Assembly: GCA_032718475.1 (NCBI GenBank)
Contig: JAUCBJ010008594.1
Coordinates: forward strand, 62,001 to 126,000
Origin: Nemertoderma westbladi
Taxonomy: Eukaryota; Xenacoelomorpha; Nemertodermatida; Nemertodermatidae
Direction: 5' to 3'
DNA length: 64,000 bases
Shown: positions 10,365-20,879 of the stretch, piece by piece
Position numbering within the stretch: the stretch's first letter is position 1
Layout: every line of letters begins with the position of its first letter
Made by a program: the position numbers and the translations under genes
Notes under the pieces: model-generated
What the model saw: only the letters and a program-made list of their open reading frames with translations
Told to the model about the DNA's origin: nothing
Databases searched by the model: none

Positions 10365-11796
10365 GGCACCACTGTGGAGTGGGTCACCATTTTAATTTTT
10401 TTTTATTGTGTATTTTAACCGATATTATAAGTGTACTAAGTTTATTTAAATATTGTTTCCAACTACAACACAATTCTAGAATGTTTATATTCATTTCATA
10501 TTTTAAAGATTCATTTGTGTTTTTTGACATTATGAGTACAAACATTCAAAGACATTTATATTCGAGACAGTCCACTGATTTAAATATTATAGAAATTTCC
10601 CAAAATTTAAAAGATGAGGGGAGTGCGATAACATTTGCACAATCCTGTGGCCTGTTACCCATACCCACTAGTAAAAGTTCTTGCAAACATGTTGGTTGTA
10701 GCTACTCTGCCCACATTTGTAGACGTACAAAACACGGAGGTACTTGTCTAATGTGGCGTTGTAAAGGGCCACAAAGACACCAATTATCGGCAAGAAACGG
10801 GACGTGGTTTGGTGCATCTAAACTACTAGTATCCCAGATTCTATGGATTACGTTTATGTTTCTTCAAGACATTACTTTGAACACAGCACACCTGATGCTC
10901 AATGGAATGATCGGAGGAATCAACGACCATACATTCGTTGATTGGCATAATTTCATTCGGGAACTAATGAATAGTGACATGCATAACGCTGAGCCAATGG
11001 GGGGAGTTGGGATGACAGTCCAGATCGACGAATCGATCTTTCGCGGTAAGCGTAAGTATAACCGTGGGAGGAAGCTGCTCGGGGATGTAACAAGAAGGAG
11101 AAAGATCTACAATAAACGAGTCAAAAAGATCTACAATAAACGAGTCGGTCAATTCAATACATCGGCAAGGAATTATGGTAAACGGGTAAATGGACCGTGG
11201 ATTTTCGGAATTGTATGTAAATCCCCAGGTGGCCAAGTGGATGTCCGATTGTTTTATGTTCAACGTCGAAACATGCTGACCTTACGCCCAATAGTGGAAG
11301 CCAACGTTAAAGGAGGGACCCTAATCCATAGTGACGAGAGGGCCGCTTACTGTGGTAAGACTGTGGGAATCACTAGCAAGACAAGGCCATGGAGGGCCCT
11401 CGATGGCAGCGGCAAGTATTTACACGAAAGTGTGAACCATAGTATCAAAGGCAAAGGCCGATTTGTGAACGTTGTCACGGGCGCCCATACGCAGCGGATT
11501 GAAGGAATATGGTCCCACGCCAAAACAACGATCATGAGGAAAAAGAGGGGAACGAAGAACTTGTTGCTCGAAAACCATCTCGCCGAGTTTCGTTGGAGGA
11601 TGCTGCACAAAGTTTCTCCATTTACTGATTTAATCGATTTAATCAAGAAATCATTCCCTACACAGTGACTCAAGCAACATTTCAAATTCACTTATTCTAA
11701 TAAACAAAACTAATGTTTATAGTGTGTGTAAAAAATAGTAAATATATAATTGTATAAAATTAAAAAATAAATGGTGACCCACTCCACAGTGGTGCC
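10365..11796 (+). mobile_element. Merlin DNA transposon, 1.43 kb
   Basis: Terminal inverted repeats of about 27 bp bracket a single transposase gene. The left end begins GGCACCACTGTGGAGTGGG at 10365 and the right end is its reverse complement, ending at 11796. The length and a single DDE gene are typical of autonomous Merlin elements (IS1016/IS1595-related). I do not see an obvious 8-9 bp target duplication directly outside these ends, so the true tips may differ by a few bases or the duplication may have decayed. AT-rich leader and trailer sequences fill the space between repeats and gene. Confidence 0.85.
10532..11668 (+). CDS. Merlin (IS1595/ISXO2-like) transposase
   Basis: A DDE transposase predicted to cut and rejoin the element ends in the nucleus. 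The chosen start (MSTNIQRH) gives 378 residues. The frame is open further upstream, but that part is AT-rich leader and runs into the terminal repeat. A Cys/His region (HVGCSYSAHICRRTKHGGTC, with a later WRC) may be a zinc-binding N-terminal domain. The ISXO2-like core shows VQIDESIFRGKRKYNRGR (first Asp), LIHSDERAAY (second Asp) and TQRIEGIWSHAK (Glu), so the catalytic triad looks intact. An exact 24-bp tandem duplication (11101-11124 and 11125-11148) repeats eight residues (KIYNKRVK) just after the first Asp motif. No stop or frameshift is seen, so the element could still be active. Confidence 0.9.
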   Translation: MSTNIQRHLYSRQSTDLNIIEISQNLKDEGSAITFAQSCGLLPIPTSKSSCKHVGCSYSAHICRRTKHGGTCLMWRCKGPQRHQLSARNGTWFGASKLLVSQILWITFMFLQDITLNTAHLMLNGMIGGINDHTFVDWHNFIRELMNSDMHNAEPMGGVGMTVQIDESIFRGKRKYNRGRKLLGDVTRRRKIYNKRVKKIYNKRVGQFNTSARNYGKRVNGPWIFGIVCKSPGGQVDVRLFYVQRRNMLTLRPIVEANVKGGTLIHSDERAAYCGKTVGITSKTRPWRALDGSGKYLHESVNHSIKGKGRFVNVVTGAHTQRIEGIWSHAKTTIMRKKRGTKNLLLENHLAEFRWRMLHKVSPFTDLIDLIKKSFPTQ

Positions 11797-14700
11797 AAAA
11801 TATAAATGAATTATCTCAGATCGCTATGCCCTGTAACATTTCACAACCAAAATATTTAAGTGTGAAAAGTGTAGGCCTACCACACTCCGCCCAAACAACC
11901 GCAAACGCATAGCCAACAAATTTAACAAAAGGTTACATACATGTTGGGTTCATGACGAGATGAGTGAAAATTGATCGCGTAATATAAAGTAAAAAATTAA
12001 GAGAAGGGCTGGCTCTCCTCCACTTTCTTACCCAATGGATATGTTGTTGTAATAATCTAATATTGGGGCGGCTTTCTCTCGGTCACATAAAACTGGTGTA
12101 GGCCTACATTATAAGCTAATTAAATTTTAATATAATAAGATGAACCAGACTCTACTTCGATTAACGCATACTAGGGGAGTGCCCTGCCCTGAATATGTCA
12201 TTATTATGTTAGTCCTTGGTAAGTATGTTATTGTGTAGACCTATTATAACTCTCTTATATTAGTTAGCTAGTGTTTTTTTTCATTATTGTTTTACCAGGC
12301 AGCTAGTGATTTCTAATAGTACAAATAGCTATCGATTTTATATAGGTAATTTAAAAAATATAGGGTTTCAAATAATATTGCTGCACAATTTATTAATTAA
12401 TATGTTTATTGTAAATCGACTAAATTACTGGCTGGGTTCAAAGTGTCGGACAGCCGCAGCAAAATAAACACCTCCTCAGACAATTAAAAAATGTTTTACT
12501 AAATGAGTTGTTTGGACGGTTGCCTTTTCTCCCCCTATGAGAACATCGAAAGTTACACAGACAGTTAACCTTTGTGAGCTCTCCTGTTGTTTCACTACTG
12601 ACCCCGACTTCCAGACTATCACTTTCACGTTTCTTTGTTGTCCCGATGTCTCTATGTTCCTTCACCCATTGCAATATTACATGATATCGAGTTCGATGTA
12701 AAACAAATTGCTACAAACTAACTATTAGCTAGTCAAATATTAAATACGAAACTACTAGCTACCCTAAAAGCCTACTGAAGCAGGGGACGTTCTACAAATT
12801 ACTAAATTTTACTAATTTTAAATTTTTAAATATCTCCTACTTTTACAATAGCTAAACTATATATTTATATATCTCACCTTAAAATGCGCACGCACCTTCG
12901 GTCGAGATATTTAATAAAATATACCTCACTGTAAAGTCCTCTACGGTAGGGGCTATCCTACGGCCTACAAGTCTACTAATGTGAAGCTATAGAATATCTC
13001 TAACCGTAAAGTCCAGTAGTATACCGCTTACCAGATCCTAGTAACGATGTATCTTACTATGAGACTCTAGTAATGAAACGGGCTCGTACAGTATCTGACA
13101 ACAAATCCCAGTCCAGGATATCTAAACAAACAAATACTATACACAAACTACTACTGGCGAGGAGCAGAGCCTGGTGTCTATTCTATGTACGTGAGCGGGT
13201 CTAATGCCTACGAACTAGACAAAAGGATACCTGTCCTCTAACCGGTATGGCAGATGTACAGTTACAGTAATCTGGTAATAGACCAAACTCACGGGAAAAC
13301 AATCCCCGCGCAGCGAATCCTAACTATCGCTGACAGTCCTAAATACCGTAACTTGCCGCGGTGTGATTTATATGGTTTACTAGCAGGCAATACCCGAGGC
13401 ATGTTACCCAGTATTTCCCGCTACCGGCATACAGGCATATGCCTACTGGCGTACTGATCTGATACCGGTATAGGCCTACTGACGTACCGGTACCCAGTAC
13501 CGGTACCGAACGTGAATTATACTTTTAGAAGAGTGGCCTATAACGACCGCTGGTTAAAGTTATACACACATGCCAAGTCCCAGCGCAATCCCTCTGCCCG
13601 TTTTGGAGGAGTTCGAACACAGAGTGAGAGAGAATTTGATTTTTATAGGTATAGATAGATATACGAGCTAGGTGTGTTACAGCCCTAGCGTTACAATACT
13701 GATCTCCCTGTCTGAATCAGGCTAAAAAGGTCGTGCCTAATGTAACAATACTGCTGCTCTAGGCAAACAACAGTTTAATAACAAAATAATGAAATACTCC
13801 CTTTGCCGTAACTAAATATCAGATCCTAATTTTACAAATACAGATAAATTCTGCCTAAATCTAAATTGCGCTATCTAGTAGGAACTCTAAGGGTAAATAT
13901 GTTTTAGGGCGTGTGTGTGTGGGTGTGTTACAATAAAACAATTTTGGTGTATACCATTTTACTAGGTTTTAGTAATTTTCTGACCAAAACGATACCGTGC
14001 GCTAGCTACTAAAATAAACTAGTCGCGTTTTGTAGAACTTTATACTTACATATGACGTCAAAGCTCTCTCCTTCCTATCCACAACTCACTGGGCAACCAC
14101 GGTGTTAGTAACTACACCCGTGATCGGCACAAATACCAGATTCTGGTTGTAAGATAAGAAATAGGGGTTAATTGCTACCGTACGTTAGCTGATCTGGTAT
14201 ACAAATTTGATTCTAGAACTTTGTTGCTGGGGTAGTTAGCAGCAATACCTATCAGTACGTGGCAAGGCGCGGTAGGATATTAATAAAACCTCCCTAGGCC
14301 AAGCGGTGTGCCGGTAGCAGAAATACTCCTTGCCTGATCAAATAACTAACTTCAGGCAGGGGGGGGGGGGGGGGGGGGGGTACTAATGTATACTCTACAA
14401 AGCGAACCGGTACCAAACGGTCAGTGCTAACAAATCACTAAATTATGGAACGTATTATGTATTGCGCACTGACGAACGGCAATAGCTCGCACTACCTGTG
14501 AGGTATACAGGTAATCCAGGGGTTTGCAGGACTGACAAAGGGGGTTCTGCCTAGAATATAGTTATTTGATCCTAAATTTTGCGGCGTCCCAGGACGGCGT
14601 CCCAGGACGGCGTCACGCTTACCCTGATCTATAGGTCTTACGGCGGGCAAGGGCGTCAAACAAAGTCTTACCTTCCTCATAAAGCGGGCGCTGCATGGCA

Positions 14701-14990
14701 ATTGGAGTATTTCGAAGGGCGAAGGGGGTGCGCGGTCAAATCTAATGTGGGCGCTAGCGTGTTGTGGACATCCTTTCCCTGCGTTGCTGACGGCCTAACG
14801 GTCTAGGCGGCCATCTTCCTGTTGCTTGGCTGTCCCAAAGTTGGACGTTCAGAAAAAGGCATGTTCAGAATTTAATAGTATATTTACAGTTTAGCAAAAG
14901 AATAATCAAACAGATTTAACATAGTTTCAACAAGAAACAAGTTAAGAATGACGACCAACAGCTAAGAGTGAAGTGATAACCGAAGGCAAA
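11797..14990. other. No gene seen; AT-rich spacer with simple repeats
   Basis: Only short open stretches without recognisable features. There is a GT-rich microsatellite at about 13908-13930, several ACCGGTAC-like palindromic words at about 13440-13510, a G homopolymer at 14359-14380 and a short tandem duplication (GGCGTCCCAGGAC) at about 14581-14610. An ATG at about 14861 on the minus strand, downstream of the promoter-like block at 14997-15050, opens a reading frame of only 19 codons. Confidence 0.4.
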
Positions 14991-14996
14991 CCAGCC

Positions 14997-15050
14997 CTTT
15001 ATATACTAAATCTGGGACATAGAATTCACTAGAACCTTCTAGAGTATTCC
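14997..15050 (-). promoter_or_regulatory. Heat-shock-like promoter (HSE cluster and TATA box)
   Basis: On the minus strand, 15050 to 15021 reads CTCTAGAAGGTTCTAG followed by TGAATTC, an array of alternating TTC and GAA units with two-base gaps, as in heat-shock elements. About 14 bp downstream is GTATATAAAGG (15007-14997), a good TATA box. The layout resembles an hsp70-type promoter. No heat-shock protein gene follows, so it is an orphan promoter or part of a repeat. Confidence 0.45.
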
Positions 15051-15179
15051 ATGGCCTCACATTGGAGCAATAAGATGTTCTATGCCCTATGATTGGCCCA
15101 ACTCATCGTTCGATACGTTGTACGCACCTCATTGGCTTACCAATTTATACCAAATGAAAATAAATTGCCCCAAAATGCA

Positions 15180-15262
15180 AATTTCCCGACCGGGATTCGA
15201 ACTCGTAACCTATCTGTAATGCAACCAACGCCTTAACCATCTGACCACTACGCCACGAGAGT
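15180..15262 (-). repeat. tRNA-derived sequence (SINE head or tRNA relic)
   Basis: The minus strand carries an A-box-like TGGCGTAGTGG and a B-box GAGTTCGAATCCCGG at tRNA-like spacing. The TTCGAAT loop is intact, but only about three of five T-stem pairs form, the D loop is too long and the acceptor ends do not pair, so it is not a working tRNA gene. The tRNA-like D arm (TTAAGGCGTTGG) recalls Ser/Leu types. It could be the head of a SINE whose body I cannot trace. Confidence 0.55.
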
Positions 15263-15599
15263 AACTAGGGGTTTTATGTATACAAATATGAATAGGCATA
15301 TTACATTACTGTAACTTAATCAAAATGCGTCGGATTTTCGAAAGTTTTTACGTTAAAGTTAAACTACAAATGCTATCTTATAGTGAAATAATTCATCATT
15401 AGGTTTCCGCGAATTGGATTCCATTATTATTCATTGTCTAATGAGACCGAGTCATAGCCAGCGCGCGAACAAAGCGTCTTATGCTATGACTCTAAGTTAA
15501 AGAAATATCAGTCAAATAAATATGGGAAACTTTAGTCAGTATGTGTAGTCAGTATGTGTATGTGGAGTCAGTATGTGTAGTTTATGCAGTGTTTGTTAT

Positions 15600-15972
15600 G
15601 TGATATGTTACGATGTGAATTGAGTTGAGTTAATAGATATGCGTTCTTATGACTCTAGCCTCTGATGTTCTTAGGGCAAAGTCTAAAACGTCAGAACTTC
15701 AGAATGAATCCAGAATGAAGAAGGATTCTAGGAAAAAAGGTAGCGCATGCGCCATTTTCCGTAGGCCGCTATTAACAGGGCCGGGGAGATTGCTCTGATT
15801 GGCTGAAATATGTCAAACAAAGAAAATTCCACACACAAAGAAACAGCTGGCAGATTTCGTCATCTCAGTCCTGTATTTCCTGACAGACGCGTAGGTGAAC
15901 AATTCTAAGCCCTTTTTAGAGTATTTAGCGCATTGCGTAAAATGACTTGTTATGTCCGCAAAAGCTTTTACA
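15600..15972 (-). repeat. Diverged LTR of the older BEL/Pao copy (partial)
   Basis: Directly after the end of the older third ORF, the minus strand reads GGGAGCGG then TGTAAAAGCTTTTGCGGACA. This is the same polypurine-like junction and LTR start as in the younger copy (34378). Further shared words in the same order are GATGACGA..ATCT..CAGCTG, CCAATCAGAGC and CCTTTTTTCCT. Similarity then fades, and I cannot locate the far end of this LTR. It is clearly more diverged from the younger LTRs than they are from each other. Confidence 0.65.
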
Positions 15973-16051
15973 CCGCTCCCAGAAAATGGGATTTAAGTCT
16001 ATAAAATATAAAAAATCACAGTTTCTAATATATAAAAAATACTCTAAACTA

Positions 16052-19051
16052 TCAGTCCTTCTTTCGCGATCGGCATTTACGAAGTTTTTTGAGACTGGTG
16101 AGAGTCTTTTTCTCTTTGGGGCGAGCCACTTTACTAGGAGGGCTATAACTCCTGGGGGAAGGGTGCCACAATTGCATCAGAAGGGTTTGGATTACGGTCG
16201 GTTTATCCGCCGGTCGAGGTACCCGGTTGATCGATGTCGACATCAGTGGATTGGCAGTGAACAACCTTTAGGGCTCGTTTCAGGACGGCAGCTCGTACTG
16301 GTCCTTGATGGGTTGTCTGTACGATAGCGGTAGGTTAACCGTGTATAGTGAAAAATTTCCTCGGTTTATTTGTTCTTTCTAATTCGCATTCACTGGCTTT
16401 ATATTGATATGGTCTTCTATGAACTTCTTGCAACTCGGGATGTGCGTTTATGAATAAGTCACTGTATTCAGGAACTTGGCGGATAAAGTTAATCAAGTTA
16501 TAAGAATCCAAGCTATTGGGGTTGATATTTCTCAGATATTTGCAAACGTATTTGGTTGAAATGTTCTCACCAACACGTTTCATCAGTTCGTAACTGGGAG
16601 TGTGAAATTTTTGTTCAACGGAGGAAAAGAGGTATGGGTGAAACGCATAAACTCCTTCATATGCACGTCCTGGATAGTATCTGTGACGTGATTCGCAATG
16701 GAGATCCGCATTAGCTTCCCAAGATCTGATGTAGCGCAATGCAACTATTTCGTCCGCACTTTCTAGGTCTCGGTTGAAAGGGCAATCGAAACTAGCATGT
16801 CCTTTGAATTGGCAGTGGTGACATTGAGTCATAAATTGAGGACAAACAGTGAAAATATGCTGATTGTTAAGTCCGACAATAAGCACAATAAATTTCCATA
16901 GTAGGTTGGTCTTTAAAGTAGGAGCAGGGTTTGTTGGAGTCCACTGGGGTAAAGTGGTCCCGTGATGCACATAATCAGCAACGTTTCCTAGAAATGTAAT
17001 TGGCATGCCGATAATCATATGCTGTGAGACATTGTCGACCTTGATACCATTCCAACACATAATCATTATCGCAACTCCTGGGCGTTGCAGGTTGGATTTC
17101 TTCAGATTCCAAGCAAATTGGTTCTTCTTCAACTTGCATAGCTTCGATAGATGTAGCAGTTTTCTCAAGGGAACCCACCGTTTAAACTTCCACAATAGAG
17201 TATCCCGTGGGGATTTGGGGTCTTTGTATGACAGATTAATGTAGATTCTGTATACAAACGTCCTTAAAATTGGCAAATCCAGCGCTATCCAACTTCTCAG
17301 CAGCGGAATCTCTCAAGCTGAGTTTGGTCAAAGCGCAGTCTTTAAACTGACTGTCAACGTTACGGAACGGAGTCAGAAAGCGCCTAAAGCATTCAAATCG
17401 GATGAATTTATTGTGTTCATCTAGCTTAGCGAGTTTAGTTCCAAGCACTAAGGGATGAGCACGTATAGTTCGACTGCACACATCGGCTAGCCAACCGCTT
17501 CTCCAGCTTCTCAAAGATGGTATATATAGCTAATGAGGGACGGAGTGGAACACTCATAAAGTTATAAACGACTCCAGGTGCTGTTAATGGTCCGTCAAAA
17601 TATAATCACGAATAATGGTCACCATATATTTGTTGATAACTGACGGGATTCCCAACTTTAAAATTCCATCCGTATTCGTGGAACGCCAGATGTCCGATGG
17701 AGGTCCTTTGTACTTTGTTGATTCCATTCGGTGTATTGCATACATAGTCCCATGGTGCAATCAATTGAGTGTCTACGAAAGGATATGGGATATTCTCCAT
17801 ATTTCTAAAGTCATTTTGGAGATCTCCATAAATGGCTGAACCGATCTTAAATATTCTCTCGTCAAACAGCATCTCGAGGACTGGTTGGGGTAGCATAGAT
17901 CCATCTATACCCATGGCAGGTTTGCGTTCGGTATTGGTTACATAACATTGCACGAGTTCGAATTGTCCATGTCGAAGTTTCTTTTGTATCTCTGTGAGAG
18001 TCTCAAAAGAGTAATTGATTGCGTTGGAACAAGCCCGAGTAAAAACATGGGTAGAACCAGCTAATCCTCGTATATGTATCATTCTCGTAGTTCCTAGTTC
18101 TCCAACAGGAACACTACCTTCGTTATCGTAAGTAACAACTCCGTACATTTCGATAATGTTAAGAGTTTCGTTCCACTCTTTGGTGGCTTTTTCTATGGTC
18201 ATGCCCACCGGATGCCATAATGTCGTGTGGTCGCTGGGGTTAGGTAAATCGCGATATTTCAAATAATGCATAGTATGTGTAGCTTCATCTCCATATCTAT
18301 GTATTCTTTCTTCTTCAAACAATACATCTAGATTCCAATGGACTAATCGAGTTTTAATAAATCCATCGAGATTATATGGAGGTATTACGTCATTTTCTAT
18401 TCTTTAAACATTATAAGGTTTTCTAAATGAGTTTACTTTAACCAATTGATCTAAGTGTTTTTGTAGTTGTTCGAGTTCAACAATATCGAGGGGATTTATC
18501 CAAGGTAGATAGATACCTTAAACTATGTGTAGTATCTTCGGGTTTCACCATATAATATTGAGTTAAATGGACATAATAGGGGTGATCTTTGATTCCGTAA
18601 AATGAGTTCTGTAAAGGTCTAGCGCGTATGTTAACCTCGTGGACCATACGACGGACAAGATCCGCTCGATTGTCCGGAGGTTCAACGAGTATACCGTCGA
18701 CATGAGCAGCTTCGATTGGCAGACGTTGTAACATAGGAGCATCAGCGATAAGATCTCTAGATCTTAAGTTGATATCAACCAGTTGAGGTTGTGCTGTCGC
18801 GAAGAGTTTATCTCCGAAATGAGGAACCATCGAAGGATGAGTGATGGTTTTGGAATAGAGATCAGTCATAAGTATTTGAGCTTCAGGTTGGGCTAAAGCT
18901 GCTTCTTCTCTCTCGTCCATTTCGATATGTTTCTCCTCGAGCTGATTCTCCTCCGCTTGTCTTTGAAAGCGTTCGTCTAAGAACTCTTGTAGCGAATATG
19001 TACAAGTTCAATATATTCCTCCAGATTCTTGAATTCACGATCGAACTGGGG
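16052..19051 (-). pseudogene. Third ORF of the older BEL/Pao copy, middle and C-terminal part
   Basis: About 3 kb of broken coding sequence, read from 19051 down to 16052. It continues from 36087-35590 across the inserted younger element. Open blocks lie at about 18920-18477, 18322-17606, 17514-17236 and 17276-16335, and the tail ends at 16052, with frameshifts between them. Visible features are a charged helical start (FQRQAEENQLEEKHI), a Pro/Tyr-rich region, a CCHC zinc knuckle near the C-terminus, and a Lys/Arg-rich tail ending RKKD. The same start and end are found in the younger copy (33880-34299). No signal peptide or clear membrane segment is seen, so it does not look like an envelope protein. 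A nucleocapsid- or gag-like role is an inference from the zinc knuckle and basic tail. I do not recognise the family. Confidence 0.6.
16782..16823 (-). other. CCHC zinc knuckle in the third ORF
   Basis: The minus strand encodes CHHCQFKGHASFDC, matching C-x2-C-x4-H-x4-C with the usual Gly before His. This spacing is the retroviral/retrotransposon nucleocapsid knuckle that binds single-stranded nucleic acid. It is the clearest functional clue in the third ORF. The region is deleted from the younger copy. Confidence 0.75.
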
Positions 19052-19056
19052 CAAAG
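19052..19056. other. Target-site duplication CAAAG (left)
   Basis: CAAAG directly precedes the 5' LTR. The same five bases follow the 3' LTR at 35585-35589. Five-bp duplications are usual for BEL/Pao integration. Outside them, the two halves of the older third ORF match the uninterrupted stretch of the younger one. Confidence 0.85.
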
Positions 19057-20263
19057 TGTAAAGGCTTTTGCGGATCTAGCTAGTCATTTTCCCCGCAAAG
19101 TACTCTGTAGGTGTTTTAGCGGACATAAAAAGCCGTTTTCTTACTGTGTAGGTGTTTTAGTGGACATAAAAAGCCATTTTTCTGTATGTGTACTTTAGCG
19201 GACATAACAAGCAATTTTATGCCACAATACGCCAAAATACTCTTAATACAGTGTAGTTCAGATGACGACATCTATCAGCTGATATGTCGACGTGGAGCTT
19301 TTGGCTTTCTTTGTTCAGGCTCACTCACTCGACCAATCAGAGCGATTTTCATTTTATTTGCACAGAAGCCTCCGGGAAATCGCGCAATGCATTATGGTCT
19401 TTGTTTACCTTTTTTCCTGAGCCCAGAACATCGGCTTTGGAATTATTCTGTGTTTCAGACTTTAGCCAAACATTAGAACGGCTTTGATTATAGAAACGTA
19501 TAACTGTTATCAAATCAATGCATAATTCACAACAAACCAAATCATACACTGCATATCATACTATACATACCTTTCACCGCATTATTTTACTGCTATTTAC
19601 TGTCGGTTATTAATTGTTATCAGTTGATGGATATGTTGTTATATTTGGAGAATATCGATAAATAATCATAAAACCCCAATCTTCTTGATATACTGAAGGT
19701 TAGAGAGACCGGTTACATATAGCAATTGCGACTTACATTATAGTGGTTTTGGAGTGAATTGAATGCTATTTCATAGACCCTACATGTGTCAGTTGCTGTT
19801 CTCCTTATATATGATTAAAATTAGTGAAGGTCGGCAGATCAGTGTGCAGCAGTGTGCAGTAGTGTGCATGAGTGTGATAGATAACAAAGCATTTCCTAAA
19901 GAATGCGCCTTATACGAAAATCAATAGCCATCCCATTGTGTTTAGTGTAAGTCATAACTCTGTTTACATACTTAGAGCGCCACGTCCTAAAGGAACTGTT
20001 AATATTTCCCGAAAGTAAATAATATTTGTCAGAGATATTATAGTAACGATCAATCGAATAGTACAGTAAGCCTACACCGCAATAGGGTCAGAGCATCCGA
20101 ATCCAGTCTCCCTTAACCGTGGGTGAATGATCGCGCATAGGCTGGCTTCGGCTAATGTAACTTTATGTGTATCAAATACTTGTTATAGGCTAAAGTCGAT
20201 TTATAACCTAGAAGACACCTAAATTTGGCAGGTTAAACTGCTAAAGGTCTAAAAGCGCGAACA
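19057..20263 (+). repeat. 5' LTR (1,207 bp)
   Basis: Starts TGTAAAGGCTTTTGCGG and ends GCGCGAACA, matching 34378-35584 almost base for base. Near its start are three imperfect repeats of about 38 bp (about 19110, 19148 and 19186) sharing TTTAG.GGACATAA.AAGC, possibly enhancer repeats. A TATA-like TTATATATG is at about 19805. Differences from the 3' LTR are scattered single substitutions. Confidence 0.92.
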
Positions 20264-20282
20264 ATAACAGTTATTTCTTTCT

Positions 20283-20869
20283 TTATTGCAACGAAGGCAA
20301 TAAAGGCAAAAGTCAACTCGCTCACTGAGGTCGCCTACAGCGTTGCTGTTGAGCCGATGCTCCAGCCGTTATCCGGTGAAACTTTCACCCATCGTACCAC
20401 CTCGACGGACCAGCAGGCGAGGCTGGATGTGTCTGTGAGCGGCTTCTGGGGAAACCGATTCCAGCGGTCGTTCATCGACGTGTCCGTGTTTAACCCGCTG
20501 GCGGCGATGAACGCGGCTATGTCCCTAGACGCAGCGCACCTCCACCACGAGAATCGTAAGATTCTTAAGTACGAGGAGAGGATACGGGAGGTGGAACATT
20601 CTACTTTCGTCCCCCTCATATTCTCGGCCTTTGGCGGGATGGCGCCGACCACGCGCCAGTTTGTTAAGCGCCTGGGACAGAAGCTCGCAGACAAACGCGA
20701 GGTCACGTACTCGGAATGCGTCACGTGGATCCGGCGCAAGTTAAACTTCGCGTTGCTTCGTTCCTCCCTGCTCTGCCTTCGAGGTTGTAGGTCAGCCTCT
20801 AAATGGCCGGTTCATTGTCCAGTGTCTGATGCCTCCATTCGGTTGGACAACGCCGACACTGAGCCGTAG
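20283..20869 (+). pseudogene. Retroelement C-terminal endonuclease-like fragment in the 5' leader
   Basis: About 178 codons are open on the sense strand of the element. Visible are ARLDVSVSGFWG, then FIDVSVFNPLA about 13 residues later, then HHENRKILKYEERIREVEH, FVPLIFSAFGG and WIRRKLNFALLRSSLLCLRG. The Arg/Lys-x-Asp ... Asp pair resembles the restriction-like endonuclease seen at the C-terminus of some non-LTR reverse transcriptases. A related fragment is at 41080-41769. No RT domain accompanies it. It may be a chance insertion in the leader or a captured module. Similarity to the REL-endonuclease group is from memory of motif layout and is not a confirmed assignment. Confidence 0.5.
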
Positions 20870-20879
20870 CCTGGTAGTA

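Noticed and set aside
10379-10531. N-terminal extension of the Merlin transposase from a GTG at 10379
   Set aside because: It starts inside the terminal repeat, is AT-rich and hydrophobic, and lacks an ATG there; MSTNIQRH at 10532 suits the family length.
15180-15262. Functional tRNA gene
   Set aside because: Boxes A and B are present, but the acceptor and T stems do not pair and the D loop is too long.
16052-19051. Third ORF as a retroviral envelope gene
   Set aside because: No signal peptide, furin-like site or membrane anchor is visible, and it carries a CCHC knuckle and a basic tail instead.
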